NCBI GenBank assembly: GCA_003139975.1
Contig: PLHN01000318.1
Location: 1 to 5,599 of the forward strand
Origin: Acidobacteriaceae bacterium
GTDB taxonomy: Bacteria > Acidobacteriota > Terriglobia > Terriglobales > Acidobacteriaceae
Direction of reading: 5' to 3'
Length of the DNA stretch: 5,599 nucleotides
The notes beneath the pieces were generated by a model. That model was given only the letters and a program-made list of their open reading frames with translations. It searched no databases and had not been told where the DNA came from. Position numbers and translations under genes: made by a program. Positions 1 through 5,599 of this stretch are shown piece by piece. Numbering within the stretch: position 1 is the stretch's first letter; the number at the start of each line of letters is the position of its first letter.

Positions 1-719
1 AGAAACTCCCGTAAACCTTCTGGGGGCCTGATCCACAGGGCAGCCGCTGTTTCGCGCCATTCGGGGCGAACCAGCACGCTTAGGCCCAGGGTACCAAGAG
101 CGAGGAAAGCCCGCTCGTCGGTCAAGTCATCCCCCAGGTAGGCGACGGGAACCTTCGGGCCGATTTCATCCAGGATGGTGCGGATTGCATCCCCTTTATC
201 CCTACCTGGCATGCGCATTTCAATACCGCCATCGAACTCCAGCAGTTCCATGGGCGTCCTTTGAGCAATGGGGAACCAGCCCAGCAAGACTTGGCTGCGG
301 ATTTCCGCCGCTGTCGCTTCATCCAGCCCGCGCCAATGGATGGCGACGGCGCCGGTCTTGAACTCAGCCCGGTTGTGTAGCCCCTGATACCTTAACCAAC
401 GATCTGCGTCAGCCAGTGCGTGCATCACACGCTCTTCCACGCGGGGTGTCTCGCGGGTTCCATCCGGTCTCAACCGCTCCAACCCATGGCATCCCCAGAT
501 CTCGAGACTGGGGCGAATCGCAAGCAACGGGATCACTTCGTGGGCGTTTCGACCTGTAACGATGACCACACGGGTGCGGCCATTTACGATGATCTCCTGC
601 AGGAGTTCGGTCATCCCCGGATAGGGGAGAGCATGCTGGCGATTGAGGCAGAAGGGTGCAAGAGTACCGTCATAGTCGAGCAGAAGCGCTGAGACCGGCG
701 ACTGTGCCACTGCGTTCAT
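1..719 (-). CDS. otsB: Trehalose-6-phosphate phosphatase (OtsB), 3' end cut by window edge
   Basis: OtsB dephosphorylates trehalose-6-phosphate to trehalose, the second step after OtsA, in the cytoplasm. I translated the frame by hand: it is open for 239 codons and runs off the left edge. All HAD-phosphatase motifs are present: DYDGT at residues 15-19 (nucleophile D15, acid/base D17), VTGR at 54-57 (motif II), EFKTG with K121 followed by AIHWRG (typical of T6P phosphatases), DKGDAI with K175 (motif III), and GDDLTDE at 196-202 (Mg-binding motif IV). The usual length is about 240-270 residues, so only a short tail is missing. The start chosen is ATG at 719, which has only a weak GAG upstream. 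An in-frame GTG at 761 lies 3 nt after GAGGAG and would add 14 residues, almost touching the otsA stop (769-771). The gene is last in the visible operon. Function is very secure; the start is uncertain. Confidence 0.93.
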   Translation of the reverse strand, partial: MNAVAQSPVSALLLDYDGTLAPFCLNRQHALPYPGMTELLQEIIVNGRTRVVIVTGRNAHEVIPLLAIRPSLEIWGCHGLERLRPDGTRETPRVEERVMHALADADRWLRYQGLHNRAEFKTGAVAIHWRGLDEATAAEIRSQVLLGWFPIAQRTPMELLEFDGGIEMRMPGRDKGDAIRTILDEIGPKVPVAYLGDDLTDERAFLALGTLGLSVLVRPEWRETAAALWIRPPEGLREF

Positions 720-768
720 GAACTGCTCGACTACGATTGCATTGACCGTGCGGACAACCACATGCTCC

Positions 769-3057
769 TCATTCCCAAGCAGCAGAACTCGCCCGGAGTT
801 TCTCCTTGCCTTCGTCCGATGCGTCCATACGCAGCTCACAGAGTTCTGCGATGAGGGTTCCTGCCCAGCGATAAACGTTGCGTTCCCTGACCGTCTTCCG
901 CATGCGCTGCATGCGCAATTCCTTTTCCTCCGGTTCCATCTCAAGGGCTGTACGAATCGCCTCAGCCGTCTGATCGACGTCGTAGGGATTGATCTGCAAG
1001 GCGTCGTGCAACTCGTGGGCGGCGCCGGTAAAGCAACTCAGGATTAAGACACCTCTCTCATCGTGCCGGGCCGCCACGAATTCTTTCGCCACCAGATTCA
1101 TGCCATCGTGCAACGACGTTACCAGGCAAAAGTCCGCGGCGCGATAGTACCGTTGAATCTCCTCATGATTATGCTGCCGGTTCAGGAAGACGATGGGCTT
1201 CCATTTCGCCGTTTGGAACCGCCCGTTGATGCGAGTGGCTTCCGCTTCCACCTCCAACATCAGATCGTGATAGCGTTTGAGATGGCTGCGGCTGGGAGCG
1301 CCAATCTGTACGAATATAAACTTGCCCTGATAGGAAGGATACTTGTCCAGGAAATGCTCAATGGCCAGAAACCGCTCCAGAATACCCTTGGTGTAGTCAA
1401 CCCGGTCTACGCCCACACCCATAAAGGTGGCCTCAACCCCTAAGGCTTCAAGCAAAGCGGAACGTTCGACGTAGGAACTCGGCGTCGACTCCGGCAGTTG
1501 CACATCCGTAAAGTCGACACTGATGGGGAAGGGTCGGACCAGCGTGAGATGATCGAGACGTCTTACCGAAAAGTGTTCCCAATCGACGCGTGATTCCACT
1601 ACACGGTCCACTGTATGTAGGAAGTTATTGCAGTGCGACTGGATGTGAAATCCGATCAGATCGGCACCGAGCAGACCATCCACAACTTCGCGCCGCCAGG
1701 GGGAGATGTCAAAGGCCTCCGGGTTGGGCCACGGGATGTGCCAGAAGATTGCAACCCTGGCCTCCGGCCTTTTTTCTTTAATTAGTCGCGGCAGCAGCGC
1801 AAAGTGATAATCCTGCACTAGCACAATGGGCTTCTCCACATCCTTCATCTCTTCGAGCAACGCATCGGCGAACTTCAGGTTGACGGCCTGATAGTATTTC
1901 CAGTCCTCCGCGCGAAAAATCGGGCGGGTGTGCGCGATATGGCAGAGCGGCCAAATTCCCTCGTTGGCAAATCCGTAGTAATAGCCTTCTTCTTCCGCCT
2001 TATTCAGCCAGACCCGGCGCAAGGTGTAACGAGGATCTTCCGGAGGCACGCGCAGACGGTCGTGCGCATCCACCGTCTCGAGGTCGGCATCACCATTGCC
2101 ATGGGCGATCCAGGTTCCGTCACAGGCGCGCAGCACGGGTTCGATCGCGGTGACCACCCCACTGGGGGGCACTATCACTTCCACAGATTTGCCGCGCCGC
2201 ATGTGCATGTAAGGCTCGCGATTCGACACGACAAAAAGACGCGCATTATCCAGTCGCGTGCGCACGTGCACGGCGAGTCGGTCAGCCGTCCACTGCGACT
2301 CACCCGTATCCCGTAGGCGCGCCTCCGTCTCGGCGGCCGACCGCGCTTGGGTAAGGCTTTCCGCGAAGGCGGCAACTTCCCGCACCAGGGGACGAAAGAG
2401 ATCCAGATCGGCGCCGTGCCGGGGTGAAGAGGCTGCCCCGGTCCGCAACGCTCGCATCCACTGCGCCGTACGTGCGATGGGTGCGGCAATACTCCAGCGC
2501 ACAATCAGCAGCGTGATCAGCACGATCAGAAACACATGGACGAGCGCTCTCCGGAATGCTTCACGCCACATGCGAAGGCTCTCCGCCCGAATGTAGCCGG
2601 CATCATGAACAATCACGAGGCCGCCGATGACTTCGTCTTGCTGGTGGAGAGGTAAAGCGTAAATGTGCAACGAGGCATCGGCTACTCGTTGAAACGCTCC
2701 CACTCCATGGTTCTCACCCAACGCTTGGGACATTGCAGAAGGAACGGTAGCCAGCGTGGATGCCAGCTCCGGTGTAACTGCCAGCAAATCACCCTGCCGG
2801 CCGTAGATAGCCAGTCCCGAGAGATGCTCCCGGTTCCCAAAATGCTGTACGATGCTCTGCAAATCCTGTGCTGAATTCTTCTCCAGGCCACGCTCCACAT
2901 TCCCCGCGAGGCTTTCGCCCAATACTTCGGCTCGCCGCTCCAAGTCTTGGCGCATGCCACGCTTCTCGCCCAGTACCTCGTAATAGGAGGACGAAAGCGA
3001 GACCAGAGTGATACCCGCGATGAGGGAAACGATGAGCCGTATGCTGAGTAGTCGCAT
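769..3057 (-). CDS. otsA: Trehalose-6-phosphate synthase (GT20) fused to an N-terminal membrane sensor/HAMP-like module
   Basis: The C-terminal part (about residues 273-740) is a complete GT20 synthase that joins UDP-glucose (or another NDP-glucose) to glucose-6-phosphate. Matching E. coli OtsA landmarks are SNR 278-280, a glycine loop near 298-301 (PSGV), GTWIAHG 314-320, the YYGF...W region 360-369, QDYH 415-418, HIPWP 440-444, DRVDYTKG 551-558 (R552, K557), [10 protein letters not shown] 651-660 (D651, E659) and FTGAAHEL 676-683, so it looks catalytically intact. The first 270 residues are extra: TM helix about 5-24, an extracytoplasmic region of about 145 residues with a Cache/PAS-like look, TM helix about 172-190, then a HAMP-like stretch about 190-240 (P193, amphipathic helix, G207, second helix). 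Total 762 residues against about 460-500 for ordinary OtsA. The ATG at 3057 has GAGGGG 8 nt upstream. The active site should face the cytoplasm. Sensing is inferred; synthase activity is well supported. Confidence 0.95.
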   Translation of the reverse strand: MRLLSIRLIVSLIAGITLVSLSSSYYEVLGEKRGMRQDLERRAEVLGESLAGNVERGLEKNSAQDLQSIVQHFGNREHLSGLAIYGRQGDLLAVTPELASTLATVPSAMSQALGENHGVGAFQRVADASLHIYALPLHQQDEVIGGLVIVHDAGYIRAESLRMWREAFRRALVHVFLIVLITLLIVRWSIAAPIARTAQWMRALRTGAASSPRHGADLDLFRPLVREVAAFAESLTQARSAAETEARLRDTGESQWTADRLAVHVRTRLDNARLFVVSNREPYMHMRRGKSVEVIVPPSGVVTAIEPVLRACDGTWIAHGNGDADLETVDAHDRLRVPPEDPRYTLRRVWLNKAEEEGYYYGFANEGIWPLCHIAHTRPIFRAEDWKYYQAVNLKFADALLEEMKDVEKPIVLVQDYHFALLPRLIKEKRPEARVAIFWHIPWPNPEAFDISPWRREVVDGLLGADLIGFHIQSHCNNFLHTVDRVVESRVDWEHFSVRRLDHLTLVRPFPISVDFTDVQLPESTPSSYVERSALLEALGVEATFMGVGVDRVDYTKGILERFLAIEHFLDKYPSYQGKFIFVQIGAPSRSHLKRYHDLMLEVEAEATRINGRFQTAKWKPIVFLNRQHNHEEIQRYYRAADFCLVTSLHDGMNLVAKEFVAARHDERGVLILSCFTGAAHELHDALQINPYDVDQTAEAIRTALEMEPEEKELRMQRMRKTVRERNVYRWAGTLIAELCELRMDASDEGKEKLRASSAAWE
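2338..3057 (-). other. Region of otsA encoding the membrane-anchored sensor-like module (residues 1-240)
   Basis: This sub-region has the layout of a receptor: a short basic N-terminus (MR...R), hydrophobic helix about 5-24, a long extracytoplasmic section starting with a charged, probably coiled helix (about 32-62) and continuing into an alternating strand pattern ([13 protein letters not shown] at 82-94, LHIYALPLH at 130-138, GGLVIVHD at 145-152), and a second hydrophobic helix about 172-190. The strand pattern resembles the periplasmic single-Cache or PAS-like domains of sensor kinases. After TM2 come the proline and helix-glycine-helix pattern of a HAMP linker and an Ala/Glu-rich helix to about 250. 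No ligand can be named. The domain class is judged by eye, not by profile search. Confidence 0.7.
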
Positions 3058-3065
3058 GGCGCTAG

Positions 3066-3071
3066 CCCCTC
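3066..3071 (-). promoter_or_regulatory. Ribosome binding site of otsA
   Basis: GAGGGG on the minus strand lies 8 nt before the ATG at 3057. It supports that start, which matters because the first residues form the membrane anchor that distinguishes this OtsA from soluble ones. Confidence 0.6.
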
Positions 3072-3077
3072 AAATGA

Positions 3078-3103
3078 AGTAGGAAGGAGAAGTTCATCCT
3101 ACT
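3078..3103. repeat. 7-bp inverted repeat in the otsA leader
   Basis: AGTAGGA (3078-3084) and TCCTACT (3097-3103) are perfect complements around a 12-nt loop, inside the 75-bp gap between the channel gene and otsA, the largest gap in the operon. On the minus strand no run of T follows, so it is not an intrinsic terminator. It lies just upstream of the otsA ribosome binding site. It could be an mRNA hairpin affecting stability or translation, or chance. Confidence 0.3.
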
Positions 3104-3132
3104 GCAACGGGCGCGAGTTGGCACTTCCTGTC

Positions 3133-3837
3133 CTAGAGCGGCGACAGTTCGTCTTCCTCCTCCTCTTTTTTCCCGCCGACAATTTTCTTCTCCAGGAAAC
3201 GCCGGGCTAGATCTCTGCCCCCCATGCCGAATGCGATTGCCAAGCCGAGCATCAGGGCTCCGAAGGCAATTCCGAAGGCAACCAGCATTGTCTGTTCTGC
3301 CAGACCCAGTTCTTCAAACACAATCGACAATACGAAGACAAGGATGATGCTGCGAACAGCGAGGCTCAAAACCCGTGGTGAAGGCACGTTCGCATTCACC
3401 GCAGCCAACAAGGCAGCACGAGAAAAGAAACTAGCTGCCAGCAAGCCGAAAAACATGATGAACATCGCCACGAATAGACGCGGCAAGAAAAGAAAGAATT
3501 TTGCGACTTGTTCTTGCAGGCCCAGGATCCCGAGCACGCTCACCCCCAGCAGAATGAAGCCCAGCCAAGCCACCCAGAAGACAAACCGGCTCAGCATTTC
3601 CGTCGCCGACGGCAGCGCGGCCTTAGTGAGCAATTGTGAGGCGCCAGCGTTTTCTGAAAGCTTGTCGAACTGAACGAGCCTCAGAATGCTCCGCAAAACC
3701 ATTTTTGCAACGTACGCGATCACCCAACCCGCAAGGGCAAGGGCCAGCATCACGATGAGACGCGGAAGGAAGTGTGCGAAACCTCTGGCAATCTCGTGCA
3801 GCGCCTGACTTAGTTCGCTGATAATCATTTCCCGCAT
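3133..3837 (-). CDS. Small mechanosensitive-channel-like membrane protein (conserved TM-helix family, no MscS beta domain)
   Basis: This 234-residue integral membrane protein has about five hydrophobic helices (roughly 22-44, 84-106, 113-138, 159-178, 183-204). It resembles the conserved TM-helix group related to MscS channels (PF05552 as I know it). FLPRL occurs at 23-27 and again at 117-121, each opening a long hydrophobic helix that ends in a short amphipathic one, which suggests an internal duplication. The last helix is Gly/Ala rich (AFGIAFGALMLGLAIAFGMGG, 187-207), like a pore-lining MscS TM3, followed by RDLARRFLEKK. The chain then ends in an acidic tail (EEEEDE 225-230), without the cytoplasmic beta domain and vestibule of MscS. 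The ATG at 3837 has GAGG 5 nt upstream, overlapping the stop of the preceding gene. Context suggests osmotic release of solute or tension sensing; channel activity is not proven by sequence. Confidence 0.82.
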   Translation of the reverse strand: MREMIISELSQALHEIARGFAHFLPRLIVMLALALAGWVIAYVAKMVLRSILRLVQFDKLSENAGASQLLTKAALPSATEMLSRFVFWVAWLGFILLGVSVLGILGLQEQVAKFFLFLPRLFVAMFIMFFGLLAASFFSRAALLAAVNANVPSPRVLSLAVRSIILVFVLSIVFEELGLAEQTMLVAFGIAFGALMLGLAIAFGMGGRDLARRFLEKKIVGGKKEEEEDELSPL

Positions 3838-3842
3838 AGTTG

Positions 3843-3846
3843 CCTC
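3843..3846 (-). promoter_or_regulatory. Ribosome binding site of the channel-like gene, overlapping the glycosyltransferase stop
   Basis: GAGG on the minus strand shares bases with the TGA stop of the upstream gene (3845-3847) and lies 5 nt before the ATG at 3837. The 7-bp gap and shared bases suggest translational coupling. A second in-frame ATG (codon 4) is possible but less well placed. Confidence 0.6.
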
Positions 3847-5158
3847 ACTCTCTTGATTTCCAAAGCTGCAGGAGATACGGTTTCAATCGCTCGAACTCAA
3901 GGCACAAAGATTCGATATTGTTCTCGACCTCGTCCGCAAAAGCGTTGCGGTTCTCCTTCAGGAATGTGACTACTCTCCCGCGGAAAAGCGGCGCCAAAGC
4001 CTGGATAATGTGATCCCTACTGATCACAGATCTCTGATATGAGGCGGCAAACTCGTAAACCGTCCTGACCCACAATTCTGCAGGGTAATGAAATTCCTCT
4101 TCTCCCAGGCGTGCGATCCCCTGGAGTTCGGCGAGGGTGTCGGGGGAAAGAATGGACCGAAAGACAGACTCCAATTCGGCAACTCCGGTCGAGAACATCT
4201 CTCGCAACCGTTTCCGGTTTACGCGCACTGGTTCCAGAACAACCTCATGGTCGGCCCCGGTGGTAGGGGGCGACTGGGAACCGGCGACCATACTCCATAC
4301 CGCGAAGTCTGGCCCTAATGCGGAGAAGAGCGTGCCGACGGTCTGCCGCAGCGCCGGAACCAGGTCAGCGGCATGTCGCTCGATGTGAATCTTCTCCCCA
4401 AGGAAGGACTGGCAGACACGGTATCGTCCCGTGATCGCAGCCAGAGTAAGGCGTAATTCGACACCGGCTCCGTTTGCTCCATCGTTCCAGACATATTGTT
4501 CGAGGAACTGACAGCCGAGACGGCCGGAGAAGCCGAATTCTGGAGAATATGCCTCGCGGATTCTTAACCCGTAAAGCGCGCGGGTCATCGGGTATAGCAA
4601 ATTCGTTATGAGCAGGCCTTCAAATTTGTGTCGGCGATATGTTGGGGTCACCAGATCGAAGTCGTCGTCAAAAATGGGGTGCAGAAGTTTGGAGAGCCAT
4701 TCGGGCTCGACGTTCGTGGACAGCGGGGACATCACCACACAGGCCTTGGCGCGAAGCAGTTCCGCGGCAGCCAGAATGGTCCGAAACGCAACTCCGCTCT
4801 CCGGACTGCTCGCATACTTCGTGCTGATTGAGTGCAACGTGCGGAGCGCATTCAGATTGGAGGCTGGGCGCGAATCGTCGATAGAAACGCCAGTGACCAG
4901 TTCGGGAGTGCCATCACGCGACCCCCCATCGACATTAATGATCACGGCTCGCTCGCGCGGAAACCCGCGTAGAATACCGCTCTGAATTGTGTGGACGATC
5001 GACCCGACAGTTTTGGCGTTGTTGTGCGTGGGCAAGCCCACTAGGATGTCTGCTTCGCCTACGTTGATCAATTGGCGAAGAAAATCATCGGTAAGAAAGC
5101 TCTCCTCTGCCAATTCGATCTCCGTTCGACGTACCGCCGTGCGCCCTTGGGTAGACAC
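3845..5158 (-). CDS. GT81-like glycosyltransferase (glucosylglycerate-synthase-type family) with degenerate DxD site
   Basis: This 437-residue cytoplasmic protein has a GT-A fold. ADILVGLPTHNNAKTV (36-51) and INVDGGSRDGTPELV (74-88) form the nucleotide-binding start; D77 is kept. AFRT (124-127), PEW (152-154), DLVTP...RHKFEG (168-181), YPMTRALYG (189-197), FGFSG (208-212) and RVCQSFLGEKIH (247-258, H258) match what I recall of the GT81-like 'cell wall biosynthesis' group, which includes glucosyl-3-phosphoglycerate and glucosylglycerate synthases. The helical C-terminus (about 310-437, with VISRDHIIQAL and FERLKPYLLQLW) is also typical. The usual DxD before PEW is replaced by S144-P-L146, and the lysine of the usual GKGSA-like loop is absent (ESGVA 120-124). 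GTG at 5158 is the start: an in-frame TAA lies two codons upstream and AGGT 5 nt upstream. Donor, acceptor and activity are unknown. Confidence 0.85.
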   Translation of the reverse strand: MSTQGRTAVRRTEIELAEESFLTDDFLRQLINVGEADILVGLPTHNNAKTVGSIVHTIQSGILRGFPRERAVIINVDGGSRDGTPELVTGVSIDDSRPASNLNALRTLHSISTKYASSPESGVAFRTILAAAELLRAKACVVMSPLSTNVEPEWLSKLLHPIFDDDFDLVTPTYRRHKFEGLLITNLLYPMTRALYGLRIREAYSPEFGFSGRLGCQFLEQYVWNDGANGAGVELRLTLAAITGRYRVCQSFLGEKIHIERHAADLVPALRQTVGTLFSALGPDFAVWSMVAGSQSPPTTGADHEVVLEPVRVNRKRLREMFSTGVAELESVFRSILSPDTLAELQGIARLGEEEFHYPAELWVRTVYEFAASYQRSVISRDHIIQALAPLFRGRVVTFLKENRNAFADEVENNIESLCLEFERLKPYLLQLWKSRE

Positions 5159-5163
5159 GCTTT

Positions 5164-5167
5164 ACCT
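5164..5167 (-). promoter_or_regulatory. Ribosome binding site deciding the GTG start of the glycosyltransferase gene
   Basis: AGGT on the minus strand lies 5 nt before GTG at 5158. The nearby ATG (minus strand, about 5172) is out of frame, and an in-frame TAA sits just upstream of the GTG, so GTG is the earliest possible start. Confidence 0.5.
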
Positions 5168-5194
5168 AACATCGTTCTCAGTATTCACATTTGT

Positions 5195-5599
5195 TCAGAT
5201 TCGTTTCAGCCGAAACCAGTAAAACTGATAAGGCCCCATCGTCAGCAGATAGGGAACTTCGCCCACGCGCGGAAACATATTCCTACCAAACATCTCAATC
5301 GGAATATTTCCCGTGTAGCGCCGCAGATCCAGTTCGACAGCCTGCGCGGTGCTCGACAGATTGTTTACCACCAGCACCGCCTCGTCTCCCAGTCGCCGCA
5401 CATAGGCCAGTATTCTATGATTGGCTGGATAGAGAAACTCAATCGATCCCCTGCCAAACACCGCGGTCGATCTGCGGACCGTTATGAGGCGTTGCATCCA
5501 ATTGAGGAGCAAATGTTCGCTCGCTTTTTGCCGCAAGACGTTCACTGCCGGATAACCATATACCGGATCCTGAATCAGGGGGGCATACAGACGCTCCGG
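5195..5599 (-). CDS. treS: Trehalose synthase / maltose glucosylmutase (TreS), C-terminal 134 residues only
   Basis: TreS (GH13) interconverts maltose and trehalose in the cytoplasm. Only the 3' end is in the window; the frame is open from the right edge and ends with TGA at 5195-5197. The fragment begins PERLYAPLIQDPVYGYPAVNV, the typical TreS segment just after the catalytic barrel, followed by LLNWMQRLITVRRS, FGRGSIEFL and NHRILAYVRR. The closing beta-sandwich domain reads VLVVNNLSSTAQAVELDL, PYLLTMGPYQFYWFRL. The chain stops right after this domain, so it is not the TreS-maltokinase fusion found in many bacteria; a separate maltokinase gene, if any, is not in the window. Catalytic residues lie outside the window and cannot be checked. 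It is the first visible gene of the operon, 36 bp before the glycosyltransferase. Confidence 0.92.
   Translation of the reverse strand, partial: PERLYAPLIQDPVYGYPAVNVLRQKASEHLLLNWMQRLITVRRSTAVFGRGSIEFLYPANHRILAYVRRLGDEAVLVVNNLSSTAQAVELDLRRYTGNIPIEMFGRNMFPRVGEVPYLLTMGPYQFYWFRLKRI

Noticed and set aside
122..322. Minus-strand open frame of 66 codons inside otsB
   Set aside because: It is in a different frame from the fully motif-supported otsB reading frame, so it is a shadow.
1063..1443. Plus-strand open frame of 126 codons opposite otsA (others at 718-1047, 1930-2316, 2258-2596 and 4608-4985)
   Set aside because: All are opposite strongly conserved coding sequence, carry no recognisable domain and have no consistent ribosome site. 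They are shadows of the minus-strand genes.
3078..3103. Inverted repeat considered as an intrinsic terminator between the channel-like gene and otsA
   Set aside because: The stem is only 7 bp with little GC and a 12-nt loop, and no T tract follows on the minus strand.
3058..3132. Possible internal promoter before otsA (TTGCAG as a -35)
   Set aside because: It matches TTGACA poorly and no -10-like element sits at the right distance.
3224..3673. Plus-strand open frame of 149 codons antisense to the channel-like gene
   Set aside because: It lies wholly opposite a clear membrane-protein gene. Its product is low-complexity, rich in Lys, Arg, Ala, Ser and Thr, as expected from the reverse of hydrophobic codons, and no family is recognisable.
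4697..4804. A local double frameshift or sequencing error as the cause of the odd glycosyltransferase motifs
   Set aside because: The frame is continuous with recognisable family residues immediately on both sides (AFRT before, PEW after) at the expected spacing, so substitution is the simpler reading.

Overview
All five genes in this window lie on the minus strand and read from right to left: treS (3' end only), a GT81-like glycosyltransferase, a small mechanosensitive-channel-like membrane protein, otsA fused to a membrane sensor module, and otsB (lacking its last few codons). The gaps are 36, 7, 75 and 49 bp, with no convincing terminator or internal promoter between the genes, so this looks like one operon. 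Its promoter and the bulk of treS lie beyond the right edge. The otsB stop codon lies beyond the left edge.

The theme is trehalose and osmotic adaptation. TreS interconverts maltose and trehalose. OtsA and OtsB make trehalose from UDP-glucose and glucose-6-phosphate. The glycosyltransferase resembles the GT81 group that makes glucosylglycerate-type solutes, and the channel-like protein could release solute or sense membrane tension. Thus synthesis, interconversion and possibly release of compatible solutes are encoded together.

Three points deserve attention. (1) OtsA is not the usual soluble enzyme of about 460-500 residues. It has 762 residues, and the first 270 or so form a TM / extracytoplasmic / TM / HAMP-like module of the kind found in sensor kinases and chemoreceptors. 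(2) The glycosyltransferase keeps the fold-level motifs of its family, but its metal-binding DxD position reads S-P-L and a nearby donor-loop lysine also seems lost. It may be a pseudo-enzyme or have altered chemistry. (3) The channel-like protein has an internally duplicated helix unit and a Gly/Ala-rich pore-like helix, but lacks the cytoplasmic beta domain of MscS.

The organism is a bacterium of moderate-to-high GC (mid-50s percent by eye), probably with a Gram-negative type of envelope. The gene combination and protein flavour fit Acidobacteriota or a similar soil or sediment lineage, but this is a guess from memory and nothing here fixes the phylum. No RNA genes, mobile elements, CRISPR arrays or long repeats were seen. 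No stretch over 100 bp lacks a gene.
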